DNA from: Rhodoblastus acidophilus
GTDB taxonomy: Bacteria > Pseudomonadota > Alphaproteobacteria > Rhizobiales > Beijerinckiaceae
Direction of reading: 5' to 3'
Assembly (NCBI RefSeq): GCF_009720655.1
Contig: NZ_WNKS01000014.1
Coordinates: 1 to 64,000, forward strand
DNA: 64,000 nt
Position numbers and translations under genes: made by a program. This document shows, piece after piece, positions 26,537 to 34,794 of the stretch; position 1 is the stretch's first letter; each line of letters begins with the position of its first letter. Below the pieces are notes generated by a model, which had not been told where the DNA came from, searched no databases, and saw only the letters and a program-made list of their open reading frames with translations.

Positions 26537-29272
26537 ATGAACAACACCACGCCAGAGGAAAGCGCCAAGCTGGCGCCTTTGTTCGCGGACATTCGCCTGC
26601 TCGGGCAAATTCTGGGCGAAACCGTCCGGCAGCACGAGGGCGACGCGGTTTTCGAGCGAATCGAGCGGATACGCCGTCTCTCCGTGGCGGAAACGCGCGG
26701 CGGCGCCAGGGCCGCCGCCGAACTTGATGAGTTGCTGCGCGGCCTGACCAACGCCGAGGCGGTGGTGGTCGTGCGCGCCTTCACCTATTTCTCCCATCTC
26801 GCCAATATCGCCGAAGACCGGCATTTTCTGCGCCGCCGCGCCGCCCATGCCGGCGACGTGCAGCCCGGAAGCCTCGGCCACGCTTTTGCGCGGCTTAAGG
26901 CGGCGGGCGTGGCGCCGGAAAAAATCAGCGCGGCGCTTGAGGGCGCCTATGTGTCGCCGGTTCTGACCGCCCATCCCACCGAGGTGCAGCGGCGCTCGAC
27001 GCTGGACGCCGAGCGCGATATCGCCGACTTGCTGCACGCGCGCGAATTCTGCCGGGGCGAGGCGGAGTTTTCTGAAAACGAAGCGCAGCTCGCCGCCCGC
27101 GTCACCCAGCTCTGGCAGACGCGCATCATTCGCACCGCCAGCCTCACGGTCCACGATGAGATCGAAAACGCGCTGCTCTATTACCGCTCGACCTTTTTGA
27201 AGGAGATTCCCAAACTCTACGCCGATCTGGACCGTCGCCTCGGCGCGCCGGCGGCGTCCTTTTTCCGCATGGGCAACTGGATCGGCGGCGACCGCGACGG
27301 CAATCCCAATGTCGTCGCGGCGACGCTGAAAGACAGCGTGCTCCTGCATTGCGAGACGGTGTTGCGCCATTACCTCGTTGATGTCCACAGGCTCGGCGGC
27401 GAGTTGTCGATTTCCGACATGGTCACGCCATGTTCCCCGGCGCTGAAGGCGCTGGCCGAGGCGTCCGGCGACCATAACCCGCACCGCGACGACGAATTTT
27501 ATCGCCGGGCGCTGATCGGGGTTTACGCCCGGCTCGCGGGCACGCTTCGGGCGCTGACCGGCGGCGAGGCCATGCGCCATGCGGCGACGCCGGGCGCGCC
27601 CTATGCGCGTCCGGAAGAGTTTCGCGCCGATTTGCTGATCATTCGCGATTCGCTTGAGGCCCATCATGGCGGCGCTCTGGCTGCGGGGCGGCTCAGCCGA
27701 CTGATCCGCGCCATAAATGTGTTCGGTTTTCACATGGCGACCACCGACCTGCGCCAGAACTCCGACCGGCACGAGGCGACGCTGCGCGAACTGCTCGCGG
27801 CCGTGCGCATCGAGCCTGATTATTCCGCGCTGGCCGAGCCGCAAAAGATCGAGCTGCTGTTGCGCCTGCTCGCCGACCCGCGCCCGCTGCGCGCGCCCGA
27901 CCGCGTCTACTCGGCCGACGCGCTCAGCGAACTCGCGGTGCTCGAAACCGCGCGCGACCTGCGGGAGAAATTGGGTTCCGGCGTGATTCGCCACGCCATC
28001 ATCAGCCACACCGAAAGCGTCAGCGATCTGCTGGAGCTGATGCTGCTGCAAAAGGAATGCGGTCTGCTGCGCGGCGCGCTTCATGACAGCGAACAGGCCA
28101 CCTTGGGCCTGATCGTCACGCCGCTGTTCGAGACCATCGAGGATTTGCGCGCGGCCGAAAAAATCATGCGCGATTTCTACGCCCTTCCGGGGATGGCCGA
28201 CCTGATGCGGCGTTCGGGCGGCGTGCAGGACGTGATGCTCGGCTATTCCGATTCCAACAAGGACGGCGGCTATCTCACCTCCAACTGGGAGCTTTATCGC
28301 GCCTCGACCGCGCTGGCGGCCCTGTTCGATTCGCTGCCGGGCCTGCGTCTGCGGCTGTTCCACGGACGCGGCGGCGCGGTGGGGCGCGGCGGCGGGCCGT
28401 CCTATCAGGCCATCCTCGCCCAGCCGCCGGGCACGGTGCGCGGCCAGATCCGCCTCACCGAACAGGGGGAGGTCGTCAACGCCAAATACGCCAATCCGGA
28501 AATCGGCCGGCGCAACCTCGAAACGCTGATGGCGGCGGACCTCGAAGCCACCCTGCTCGCGGATGGTCAGCAACCGCCCGCCGCGTTCTTGAACGCGGCA
28601 GCGACCCTGTCGGAAGCGTCGATGCGGGCCTATCGCGCGCTGGTTTACGACACGCCCGGTTTTGTCGACTATTTTTACGCCGCGACCCCCATCGCCGAAA
28701 TCGCCGAACTCAACATCGGCTCGCGCCCGGCCTCGCGAAAAGCGACGCGACGCATCGAGGACTTGCGCGCCATCCCCTGGAGTTTTTCCTGGGGTCAGAG
28801 CCGCGTCGCGCTACCGGGCTGGTACGGGTTCGGCGCGGCGGTGGAAAAATTTCTGGCGGACGGCGGCTCAGAGGCGGTGCTCCGGCGCATGCACGCGGAG
28901 TGGCCGTTCTTCCGCACGCTTCTCTCCAACACGGACATGGTGCTGGCGAAAGCCGATTTCTCCATCGCCCGGCGCTATTGCGAACTGGTCCCCGATCCGG
29001 CGTTGGCCAAGCACATTTTTGCCGCCATCGAGGCCGAGGCCGAGCGGACGACGCGCGCGCTCAAAACCATTACGGGCGAAGAGGGGCGTCTCGCCGACAA
29101 TCCGGCGCTCGCCCGCTCCATCGCGCATCGCTTCCCCTATATCGCGCCGTTGAACTATCTCCAGGCGGACTTGTTGCGCCGCTGGCGCGCCGGCGACCAT
29201 GACAGGAAAGTTCGCATCGGTATCCTCGTGGCGATCAACGGGATCGCGGCCGGTTTGCGCAACACGGGCTGA
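26537..29272 (+). CDS. ppc: Phosphoenolpyruvate carboxylase
   Basis: Product of 911 residues, a full-length bacterial enzyme. Active-site landmarks are present: [14 protein letters not shown] with the catalytic His, [30 protein letters not shown] and [16 protein letters not shown]; the C-terminus ends GLRNTG. ATG at 26537 chosen (MNNTTPEES); a GTG 27 bp upstream is in frame but lacks a better ribosome site. Converts PEP and bicarbonate to oxaloacetate: anaplerosis, or C1 assimilation by the serine cycle if the host is a methylotroph. Confidence 0.95.
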   Translation: MNNTTPEESAKLAPLFADIRLLGQILGETVRQHEGDAVFERIERIRRLSVAETRGGARAAAELDELLRGLTNAEAVVVVRAFTYFSHLANIAEDRHFLRRRAAHAGDVQPGSLGHAFARLKAAGVAPEKISAALEGAYVSPVLTAHPTEVQRRSTLDAERDIADLLHAREFCRGEAEFSENEAQLAARVTQLWQTRIIRTASLTVHDEIENALLYYRSTFLKEIPKLYADLDRRLGAPAASFFRMGNWIGGDRDGNPNVVAATLKDSVLLHCETVLRHYLVDVHRLGGELSISDMVTPCSPALKALAEASGDHNPHRDDEFYRRALIGVYARLAGTLRALTGGEAMRHAATPGAPYARPEEFRADLLIIRDSLEAHHGGALAAGRLSRLIRAINVFGFHMATTDLRQNSDRHEATLRELLAAVRIEPDYSALAEPQKIELLLRLLADPRPLRAPDRVYSADALSELAVLETARDLREKLGSGVIRHAIISHTESVSDLLELMLLQKECGLLRGALHDSEQATLGLIVTPLFETIEDLRAAEKIMRDFYALPGMADLMRRSGGVQDVMLGYSDSNKDGGYLTSNWELYRASTALAALFDSLPGLRLRLFHGRGGAVGRGGGPSYQAILAQPPGTVRGQIRLTEQGEVVNAKYANPEIGRRNLETLMAADLEATLLADGQQPPAAFLNAAATLSEASMRAYRALVYDTPGFVDYFYAATPIAEIAELNIGSRPASRKATRRIEDLRAIPWSFSWGQSRVALPGWYGFGAAVEKFLADGGSEAVLRRMHAEWPFFRTLLSNTDMVLAKADFSIARRYCELVPDPALAKHIFAAIEAEAERTTRALKTITGEEGRLADNPALARSIAHRFPYIAPLNYLQADLLRRWRAGDHDRKVRIGILVAINGIAAGLRNTG

Positions 29273-29297
29273 GCGCCGTCCCGGCCCCGGAGCCGCC

Positions 29298-29741
29298 ATG
29301 ACACGAGCCAAGAATCCCGATTTCGCTGAACATGTCGCCGCCAGCTTCGATAAGCAGAATGCGATGCGCCTGATCAGGGCGACCTTGCCTGTCGTCGAAT
29401 ATGGCCGAACCGAAATCCACGTTCCCCATTGGGATGGCGTCGAACAGCAGCACGGCTTCGTGCATGGCGGCGAGGTCGGAATGATCGCCGATTCCGCCGC
29501 CGGCTATGCTGCAATGACGATGGCGCCGGCCATCGCCACGGTGTTGACCGTCGAGTACAAGATCAACCTGTTGGCGCCGGCGGACGGCGAAAAGCTGATC
29601 GCGCGGGGGCGGGTCGTCAGGTCGGGCCGCACGCTGGTCGTGACCGGGGCGGAGGTGGTCGCCGTGAAAGCGGGTCAGGAAACTTTGTGCGCCCTCATGC
29701 AGCAGACCATCATGGTCATGCAGGCGAAGGCCGAGAAATAG
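29298..29741 (+). CDS. PaaI-type hot-dog thioesterase
   Basis: Product of 147 residues. Hot-dog fold signature HGFVHGGEVGMIADSAAGYA followed by TVEYKINLLAPADGE. The ATG at 29298 lies 25 bp after ppc, so co-transcription is likely. Expected to hydrolyse acyl-CoA thioesters; substrate unknown. Confidence 0.85.
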   Translation: MTRAKNPDFAEHVAASFDKQNAMRLIRATLPVVEYGRTEIHVPHWDGVEQQHGFVHGGEVGMIADSAAGYAAMTMAPAIATVLTVEYKINLLAPADGEKLIARGRVVRSGRTLVVTGAEVVAVKAGQETLCALMQQTIMVMQAKAEK

Positions 29742-29833
29742 ACGGCAAGGCGCGGACCCGAACGCGCAAAACCCGCCCGGGAACATTGCCGCGCCAAAAC
29801 CGTTCACAGACCCTCGGGAGAGGGAGTCCGATC

Positions 29834-30067
29834 ATGAAGACAACTCGAAGCATTGCGGTCGCCATTCTGGCGCTACCGCTTACGGTGTCCGGGGTTCCGG
29901 CGCAGGGTATTCATATCGGCCCGGGCGGTGTCGGGGTCGATATGGGCGGCGATCATCACCGCAGGGTCATCAGGGAATACGAGGACGACGACGGCTGCAC
30001 CGTCCGGGTCATCCGCTACCGGCGCGGCGACGGCGACATGGTCACGCGGCGCGAGCGGCATTGCTGA
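29834..30067 (+). CDS. Small exported protein of unknown function
   Basis: Product of 77 residues with a signal peptide (TTRSIAVAILALPLTVSGV, cleavage near VPAQG). Mature part is Gly-rich (HIGPGGVGVDMGG), then a charged segment with His pair and a CTVRVIRYRRGDGDM strand; it ends in Cys. GGGAGAGGGAG-like sequence precedes the ATG. Similar small secreted proteins are common in Hyphomicrobiales; function unknown. Confidence 0.7.
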   Translation: MKTTRSIAVAILALPLTVSGVPAQGIHIGPGGVGVDMGGDHHRRVIREYEDDDGCTVRVIRYRRGDGDMVTRRERHC

Positions 30068-30085
30068 CAATCGCGCCGGCCTGTT

Positions 30086-30136
30086 CCAGAGCGTTTTCAA
30101 GCGACGTGGATGCCGGTTCGCGTGAAAACGCTCTGG
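30086..30136. repeat. Short palindromic repeat (AGAGCGTTTTCA tips)
   Basis: 51 bp with near-perfect inverted tips CCAGAGCGTTTTCA and TGAAAACGCTCTGG around GATGCCGGTTCGC. A short relative of the CTAGAGC family (shares the CCGGTTCGC core in reverse). Confidence 0.75.
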
Positions 30137-30186
30137 CGTCAGGCTCGGACATTCGTGTGAGGCTTGGTTAAGAGACGGATATTCCA

Positions 30187-30222
30187 AAGAAAAAAGCCGG
30201 AGCGACGCCCCGGCTTTTGAAA
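30187..30222 (-). terminator. Terminator of the F0 ATP synthase operon
   Basis: Stem AAAAGCCGG (30192-30200) with CCGGCTTTT (30210-30218); on the minus strand it is followed by TTTTTTCTTT. It lies 20 bp after the atpF stop. Confidence 0.85.
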
Positions 30223-30242
30223 AGGAAGATCGAAAAAAGACC

Positions 30243-30719
30243 TCAGTTCATCAGCGTCTTCACGCTGGCGATGCCCTGGTCGACGAAGCTGGCCTGGTTC
30301 CCCGAGGATTTCAGGACGGTTTCGGCGGCCTTCACCGCAGCGTCGGTCGCGGCGGAGCGCACGTCCGCGATGGCCTGGGCCTCCGCAAGCGCGATCTTGT
30401 CGTCGGCCTGCTTCTTGCGGCGGGCGATATAGTCTTCGAGACGGACCTGCGCCTCCTTGGCGAGCACCTCGGCCTCGGTCTTGGCCTGGGCGACGATGGA
30501 GGCGGCCTGCGCCTCGGCTTCCGCCGTCTTGGCGGCGAAGCTGTCGAACAGAGCCTGGGCCTCGGCGCGCAGGCGCGAAGCCTCTGCGAGTTCCTTCTCG
30601 ATGCCTTCGATACGGCCGTCGAGCCCCTTGGCGATCATCTTGTGCACGCCGATGTAGCCGAAGAACAGGATCAGCAGAAGCGCGCCGACGAAGAAATAGA
30701 ATTCAGCGTCAAATTCCAT
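30243..30719 (-). CDS. atpF: ATP synthase F0 subunit b
   Basis: Product of 158 residues: one N-terminal membrane helix (YFFVGALLLILFFGYIGVHK) followed by a long charged Ala-rich coiled coil. Forms the peripheral stalk with the b' subunit encoded just upstream. Last gene of atpI-B-E-F'-F; the F1 genes are elsewhere, as usual in Alphaproteobacteria. Confidence 0.93.
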   Translation of the reverse strand: MEFDAEFYFFVGALLLILFFGYIGVHKMIAKGLDGRIEGIEKELAEASRLRAEAQALFDSFAAKTAEAEAQAASIVAQAKTEAEVLAKEAQVRLEDYIARRKKQADDKIALAEAQAIADVRSAATDAAVKAAETVLKSSGNQASFVDQGIASVKTLMN

Positions 30720-30729
30720 GTTCTTCTCC

Positions 30730-31284
30730 TCAGGCCTTGGTGGCGGCGACGGCGGCGGCGACAGCCGCGGAATCGGCCGGCTTGCCGGTCACGTGCTGCA
30801 GAATGGCGTGCGCGACCTCGGTGGCGATGCCTTCGACATTGGCCATGGCGGCGGTCTTGGTCTCGCCGATCTTCTTTTCCGCTTCCGCGAGCTTGGCGCC
30901 GAGTTCGGCCTCAAGTTTTGAGCGCGAGGCGTCGGCGGCCTTGGCGGCCTCGGCGTGCGCGGCCTGGCCGAGCGCCTGCGCCTTGGACTTGGCCTCGGTG
31001 AGGGTCGCCTCATGCGCGGCGGCGGCGGCGGCGGCGTCCTGCTGCGCCTTGTTGGCGGCGGCGAGATCGTCCCCGATGGTCTGCTTGCGGGTCGAGAGAA
31101 TGCCGGCGACGCGCGGCAGGGCGACCTTCGACATCAGTAGATAGAGGCAGCCGAAAATCAGCGCCAGCCAGATCAGCTGGGGCGCGAAATAGGTCGAGTC
31201 GAAGGGCGGGAACACATCTTCGTGGGCGTGACCGGCGGGAACCTCGGTTCCGGCGGCGTGCCCTTCAGCGCCTTGCGTGGCCAT
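30730..31284 (-). CDS. atpF': ATP synthase F0 subunit b'
   Basis: Product of 184 residues. N-terminal helix (FAPQLIWLALIFGCLYLLMS) after a polar His/Gly-rich lead, then a very Ala-rich coiled coil containing ILSTRKQTIGDDLAAANKA. ATG at 31284 (MATQGAEGH) is chosen; upstream codons belong to a short repeat. Duplicate b-type subunit typical of Alphaproteobacteria and phototrophs. Confidence 0.92.
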   Translation of the reverse strand: MATQGAEGHAAGTEVPAGHAHEDVFPPFDSTYFAPQLIWLALIFGCLYLLMSKVALPRVAGILSTRKQTIGDDLAAANKAQQDAAAAAAAHEATLTEAKSKAQALGQAAHAEAAKAADASRSKLEAELGAKLAEAEKKIGETKTAAMANVEGIATEVAHAILQHVTGKPADSAAVAAAVAATKA

Positions 31285-31301
31285 ATACGTTCCTTGGGTC
31301 G

Positions 31302-31345
31302 TCTTGAGAAGCGTTTTCAAGCGAAGGAAATCGCGTGAGGAAAAC
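31302..31345. repeat. Short palindromic repeat, diverged
   Basis: AGAAGCGTTTTCAAGCGA and GAGGAAAACGC form a worn inverted pair like 30086-30136. Lies between atpE and atpF'. Confidence 0.45.
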
Positions 31346-31398
31346 GCATGGAACACAACAGGAAAGACGCGCCCCGGGCGAACCGGGGCGCGCAAAGA

Positions 31399-31632
31399 TC
31401 ACTTCGCGACGAACAGCAGGATCAGCGCGATGAGGAAGGCGAAGATGCCCAGACCTTCGGCGAGCGCCGTGCCGATGAACACGCGGCCGAACTGGCCGTC
31501 CGCGGCCGACGGGTTGCGCAGCGCGCCCGAGAGGAAGTTGCCCCAGATCGCGCCGACGCCGATCGCGGCGGCGCCGACACCGATCGCCGCGAGGCCGGCG
31601 CCGATAAGTCTAGCTGCTTCAGAACCCATCAT
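31399..31632 (-). CDS. atpE: ATP synthase F0 subunit c
   Basis: Product of 77 residues: two membrane helices with a polar loop, Gly-rich first helix ([17 protein letters not shown]) and the proton-carrying Glu in the second helix ([20 protein letters not shown]). Starts with two adjacent ATG codons. Forms the rotor ring. Confidence 0.95.
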   Translation of the reverse strand: MMGSEAARLIGAGLAAIGVGAAAIGVGAIWGNFLSGALRNPSAADGQFGRVFIGTALAEGLGIFAFLIALILLFVAK

Positions 31633-31680
31633 AAGACTCCATTTTATTGTGGGCGACCATTTGTTGTTGAGATGAGATTA

Positions 31681-32442
31681 TCAGTGGCCCGGGTGGATCG
31701 CGTCGTTGATGTAGACGCAAGTGAGAACGGCGAACACATAGGCTTGCAGCACCGAGACCAGCAGCTCAAACGCGGTCAAGACAGTGATGCCGAGCAGCGG
31801 CAGCGGCGCCAGATAGGAGAAGCCGGCGCCAAGCAGCATCACGCAGAAGCCGCCGAACACGACCAGCATGATGTGGCCAGCCAGCATGTTGGCGAAAAGA
31901 CGAACCGAGAGCGAAATCGGCCGGGAGATGAACGACAGGATTTCGATGATGATGATGAAGGGCAGCAGCGCCGGCATCACGCCGGAGGGCTTGAACAGGC
32001 CGAAGAAGTGGAAGCCGTGTTTCCAGATGCCGTAGACGATCGTGAGCAGGATGATCGAGAAGGCGAGGCCGGCGGTGATGATGATCTGCGCCATCACCTC
32101 GAACGTATAGGGCCACAGGCCGATCAGGTTGCAGGCCAGCACGAAGACGAACAGGGTGAAGACCAGCGGAAAGAACTTCATGCCGCTTTCGCCGCAGACC
32201 GAGCGCACCATGTCAGCGACGAACTCGTAAGCCATTTCGGCGGTGGCCTGCATGCGGCCGGGAACGACCTTCTTGCCGCCGGTGCCTATCAGCATGACCA
32301 GGATCACGGCCGCCGCGGCGATCAGCATGAACAGGGCCGAGTTGGTGAAGGAAGCGTCAACGCCAAACAGGTCCAACGGCGCGAGCACGTTGATGTGAAA
32401 CTGGTGGATGGGATCGACCGCTGCGGAGCCGGCTTCCGACAT
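31681..32442 (-). CDS. atpB: ATP synthase F0 subunit a
   Basis: Product of 253 residues, five to six helices. Contains the essential Arg in LSVRLFANMLAGHIMLVVF, and FVADMVRSVCGESGMKFFP early on, both typical of subunit a. Forms the proton half-channels against the c ring. Confidence 0.95.
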   Translation of the reverse strand: MSEAGSAAVDPIHQFHINVLAPLDLFGVDASFTNSALFMLIAAAAVILVMLIGTGGKKVVPGRMQATAEMAYEFVADMVRSVCGESGMKFFPLVFTLFVFVLACNLIGLWPYTFEVMAQIIITAGLAFSIILLTIVYGIWKHGFHFFGLFKPSGVMPALLPFIIIIEILSFISRPISLSVRLFANMLAGHIMLVVFGGFCVMLLGAGFSYLAPLPLLGITVLTAFELLVSVLQAYVFAVLTCVYINDAIHPGH

Positions 32443-32481
32443 GTTGCGTCCTTCACTTTTGGCGGGGCGCGCCCGCTATTC

Positions 32482-32841
32482 TCAGGTTTGCGGCGGCTGC
32501 CCGCCGTCGCGTGGCGGCGGCGTCGTTTTCGCCGCCATCCGGTATACGTTGTTGAACCCCGCGGCGACGCCCAATCCCACGAACAGGACCAGCAGCCATG
32601 GGGTCGTCCCCAGCCATTTGTCAAGGAGCCAGCCAATCAAGCCGCCCACGACCGCAGCCGAGACAAATTCCGTCAGCACGCGAAAGCCGAGACTCATCGC
32701 CCGCCCGAGGCTCTTGTCGGGGCCGGCATCGGAGCGGCGACGCTCTTCGGCGGTGTCCGCCTCGCGTCTCGCCTGAAGTGCGCTCGCCAGTTTTGCAAGC
32801 CGCACCTTCATGTCGGCGTCGTCGTCAGACCCGTTCTGCAT
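32482..32841 (-). CDS. atpI: ATP synthase assembly protein I
   Basis: Product of 119 residues: charged N-terminus, then two helices (VVGGLIGWLLDKWLGTTPWL and LVLFVGLGVAAGFNNVYRM) of the AtpI/AtpZ family. First gene of the F0 operon, as expected. It assists c-ring assembly or Mg2+ uptake in known cases. Confidence 0.88.
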   Translation of the reverse strand: MQNGSDDDADMKVRLAKLASALQARREADTAEERRRSDAGPDKSLGRAMSLGFRVLTEFVSAAVVGGLIGWLLDKWLGTTPWLLVLFVGLGVAAGFNNVYRMAAKTTPPPRDGGQPPQT

Positions 32842-33028
32842 CGTGCTCCCCGCCGATTCGTAAGAATTGCGTTGTCAGGGAAGGCGCCTGGGGCGGCCTC
32901 GATCACAGGTCGTCTGAAGCGCCATCCGATGGAACCGGACTCCGGAACGCCTTGCCGCGTTCCGCCCTTCTTGAACCGGGCGCACCATATTGGCGGCCCT
33001 TTCGGCTGTCAAGATTAGGACGGTATTT

Positions 33029-33044
33029 CTTGTCGCGGGACAAG
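33029..33044. promoter_or_regulatory. Small inverted repeat in the divergent atpI / TMEM175 spacer
   Basis: CTTGTC-GCGG-GACAAG is a perfect 6-bp dyad, followed by an AT-rich stretch (TGTAAATAAAGA). It could be an operator or part of a promoter; nothing stronger supports it. Confidence 0.3.
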
Positions 33045-33140
33045 TCATTGTAAATAAAGACGATAAGGGTGTTTTTGGTGGGGGCGCCCGAAGGTCTAGG
33101 CTGGGGCGCGCGGTTCCGGGGGCTTGAAAAGGAGGGCGGC

Positions 33141-33713
33141 GTGTCTAGCGAACGGCTGAAGGCGTTTTCGGATGGTGTGATCGCCATCATCATCACCATC
33201 ATGGTTCTGGAGCTGAAGGCGCCCCATGGCGAGGATTTTTCTGCGCTGGCGAAGCTTTGGCCGATTCTCCTCGCCTATGTCGTCAGTTTCACCTATGTGG
33301 CGATCTACTGGAACAACCACCACCACCTTTTCTATGTGGTCGAATCGATCGACGGGGCGGTGCTCTGGGCGAATCTCGTCCTGCTGTTCTGTCTGTCGCT
33401 GCTGCCCTTCGCCACAGCCTGGGCGGCGGAAACCGAGTTCGCCGCCGCCCCCATGGCCCTTTACGGCGTCAACTTGTTGGCTTGCGCCACGGCGTATCTG
33501 GTGCTGGTGCGCACCCTTTTGCGCGCGCAAGGCGCCGGTTCGAAGCTGCAGGCGGCGATCGGCGGCGATTTCAAGGGCAAACTGTCGATGGCGCTCTATG
33601 TCGCGGGGATCGCCGCCAGCGGGTGGAAACCCTGGCTCGCCGGCGCCTTTTATGTCGCCGTGGCGGCGATCTGGCTGATTCCCGATCGGCGAATTGTCAG
33701 GGTTCTTGAATAG
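33141..33713 (+). CDS. TMEM175/DUF1211-family membrane protein, putative K+ channel
   Basis: Product of 190 residues from a GTG preceded by AAGGAGGG at ideal spacing. Helix 1 carries RLKAFSDGVIAIIITIMVLE, the FSDG pore signature of the TMEM175 family. About six helices in all, with a NNHHHLF loop after helix 2. Bacterial members conduct potassium when tetrameric; here that is inference. Confidence 0.85.
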   Translation: MSSERLKAFSDGVIAIIITIMVLELKAPHGEDFSALAKLWPILLAYVVSFTYVAIYWNNHHHLFYVVESIDGAVLWANLVLLFCLSLLPFATAWAAETEFAAAPMALYGVNLLACATAYLVLVRTLLRAQGAGSKLQAAIGGDFKGKLSMALYVAGIAASGWKPWLAGAFYVAVAAIWLIPDRRIVRVLE

Positions 33714-33804
33714 ACTCCGACATATTCGCTCGGTTGATTCCATTTCACGACCGTCATGGACCGGGACAAGTCCGGTCATGAGGGCGTCGCCGATCCCGCG
33801 CCAA

Positions 33805-34200
33805 TCAATGCCGCGAGAAAAAATCCCGCAGCTTGCAGAGGCTTGTGGTGATATCGAATCGCTGGTCCGGCAAATCCTCGCCCGCGATCAGTTTTGTCAG
33901 CGCGACCGCCGGGTCGGGTTCGCCTGTCAGGACGACGTCCGCGCCGCGCTTCTTCATGTGGCGGACAAAACCGTCGCCGGCGCTGCCGGCGATCATCACT
34001 TCCACGCCATCAAGGGGATGCGGGGCGTTGTCGTCCTCGATGTAATGCGGCGTCTGCTCCTTGGTGAGGGTGACGCGGGCGGGCTCGGGCAGGGGGCCGC
34101 CCGGCGTGTGTCCGGCGAGATCGTAAACAAACCATTGCTGCGCCTTGCCGGCGTGGCCGCTCACTTCTTTCCACTCTATTGTTGCAATGGCGACTTTCAT
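33805..34200 (-). CDS. NifX/NafY-superfamily protein
   Basis: Product of 131 residues. The fold signature of the dinitrogenase iron-molybdenum cofactor family is visible: IATIEWKEVSGHAG at the start, FVYDLAGH, IAGSAGDGFVRHMKKRGADV, and LPDQRFDITTSLCKL at the end. ATG at 34200 (MKVAIAT). Stand-alone members outside nif clusters are widespread and of unknown role; the window has no other nif gene. Confidence 0.75.
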   Translation of the reverse strand: MKVAIATIEWKEVSGHAGKAQQWFVYDLAGHTPGGPLPEPARVTLTKEQTPHYIEDDNAPHPLDGVEVMIAGSAGDGFVRHMKKRGADVVLTGEPDPAVALTKLIAGEDLPDQRFDITTSLCKLRDFFSRH

Positions 34201-34277
34201 GGCGTCTTGCTCTCTTTTGTGTCGCAACGCGGGCCAAAACGCCGCCTTGCCGGGCTTTTGAGCGGAAAGAGCATATT

Positions 34278-34694
34278 TTGCGCCAGACGAACGACGCGAC
34301 ATGCGCGCTCTGCGGCCGGCGGCTCGGCGCGCGGTTGGAGGCGCAGCACCTCATGCCCAAAACCTTTGGCGGGCGGGAGACCGTGGCCTTGCACCCGATC
34401 TGCCACCGCAAGATCCACACGTCCTTGTCGGAGCGGGAGTTGCGCGACCGCTATCATACGGTTTCCGCAAGATCGCTTCGTGATCCGCGAAAACGAAATC
34501 GCGCGGAAATCCTTCAGGCGAAGGGCGGATTTCCGCGCGAGCGGAATACGATTTCCGAACTGATCCTTCGGAAATCGTATCACACGTTCGAGGCCCTGCG
34601 CGCCGACCCCGACATAAGCCTGTTCCTGCGCTGGATCGCGAACAAGCGTCCGGATTTTCACACGCGCACGGAAACCAGCCGGCAGCGGCGCTAG
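34278..34694 (+). CDS. Small HNH endonuclease carrying an in-frame 126-bp insertion
   Basis: Product of 138 residues from a TTG preceded by GAAAGAG. The N-terminal part is a compact HNH domain: CALCGRRL, LEAQHLMPKTFGGRETV and LHPICHRKIHTSL. After RELRDRYHT come 42 extra residues encoded by the inserted repeat (VSARSLRDP...RKSYHT), then FEALRADPDISLFLRWIANK, which is the natural continuation of this small HNH family (about 96 residues without the insert). The insert falls after the catalytic region and has no stop codon in this frame, so a product is still possible. The TAG stop is the left tip of another repeat (34691). Role unknown. Confidence 0.8.
   Translation: MRQTNDATCALCGRRLGARLEAQHLMPKTFGGRETVALHPICHRKIHTSLSERELRDRYHTVSARSLRDPRKRNRAEILQAKGGFPRERNTISELILRKSYHTFEALRADPDISLFLRWIANKRPDFHTRTETSRQRR
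34454..34582. repeat. 123-bp three-hairpin mobile element inside a coding gene, 3-bp target duplication (TCA)
   Basis: The element proper is 34457-34579, begins TACGGTTTCCGC and ends GGAAATCGTA, flanked by TCA on both sides (34454-34456, 34580-34582). It is the reverse complement of 22393-22515 with few differences. 123 + 3 = 126 bp, so the host frame is preserved. Confidence 0.88.
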
Positions 34695-34794
34695 AGCGTG
34701 ATGCGTTTCCACGGAAACGCATCACGCTCTAAAGTTCTTGTTTAAGCATGATCTTTTCCGAAAACCGGTTTCCATTTTTCGGGATCATGCTCTA
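34691..34794. repeat. CTAGAGC-type repeat between convergent HNH and chemoreceptor genes
   Basis: CTA at both ends (34691-34693, 34792-34794). Left hairpin TAGAGCGTGATGCGTTTCC with its exact complement (34713-34731), a TTCTTGTTT spacer, then a second dyad around AAAACCGGTTTCC ending GATCATGCTCTA. The HNH stop TAG is its left tip and the chemoreceptor stop (CTA on this strand) is its right tip. Confidence 0.85.

Noticed and set aside
25982-28573. Open frame of more than 800 codons opposite ppc
   Set aside because: Antisense shadow of ppc; low-complexity His/Arg/Gln content and no ribosome site.
33694-34563. Plus-strand frame spanning the NifX/NafY-like gene and the 123-bp element
   Set aside because: Mostly antisense to a recognisable gene and then translates the repeat; not a gene.
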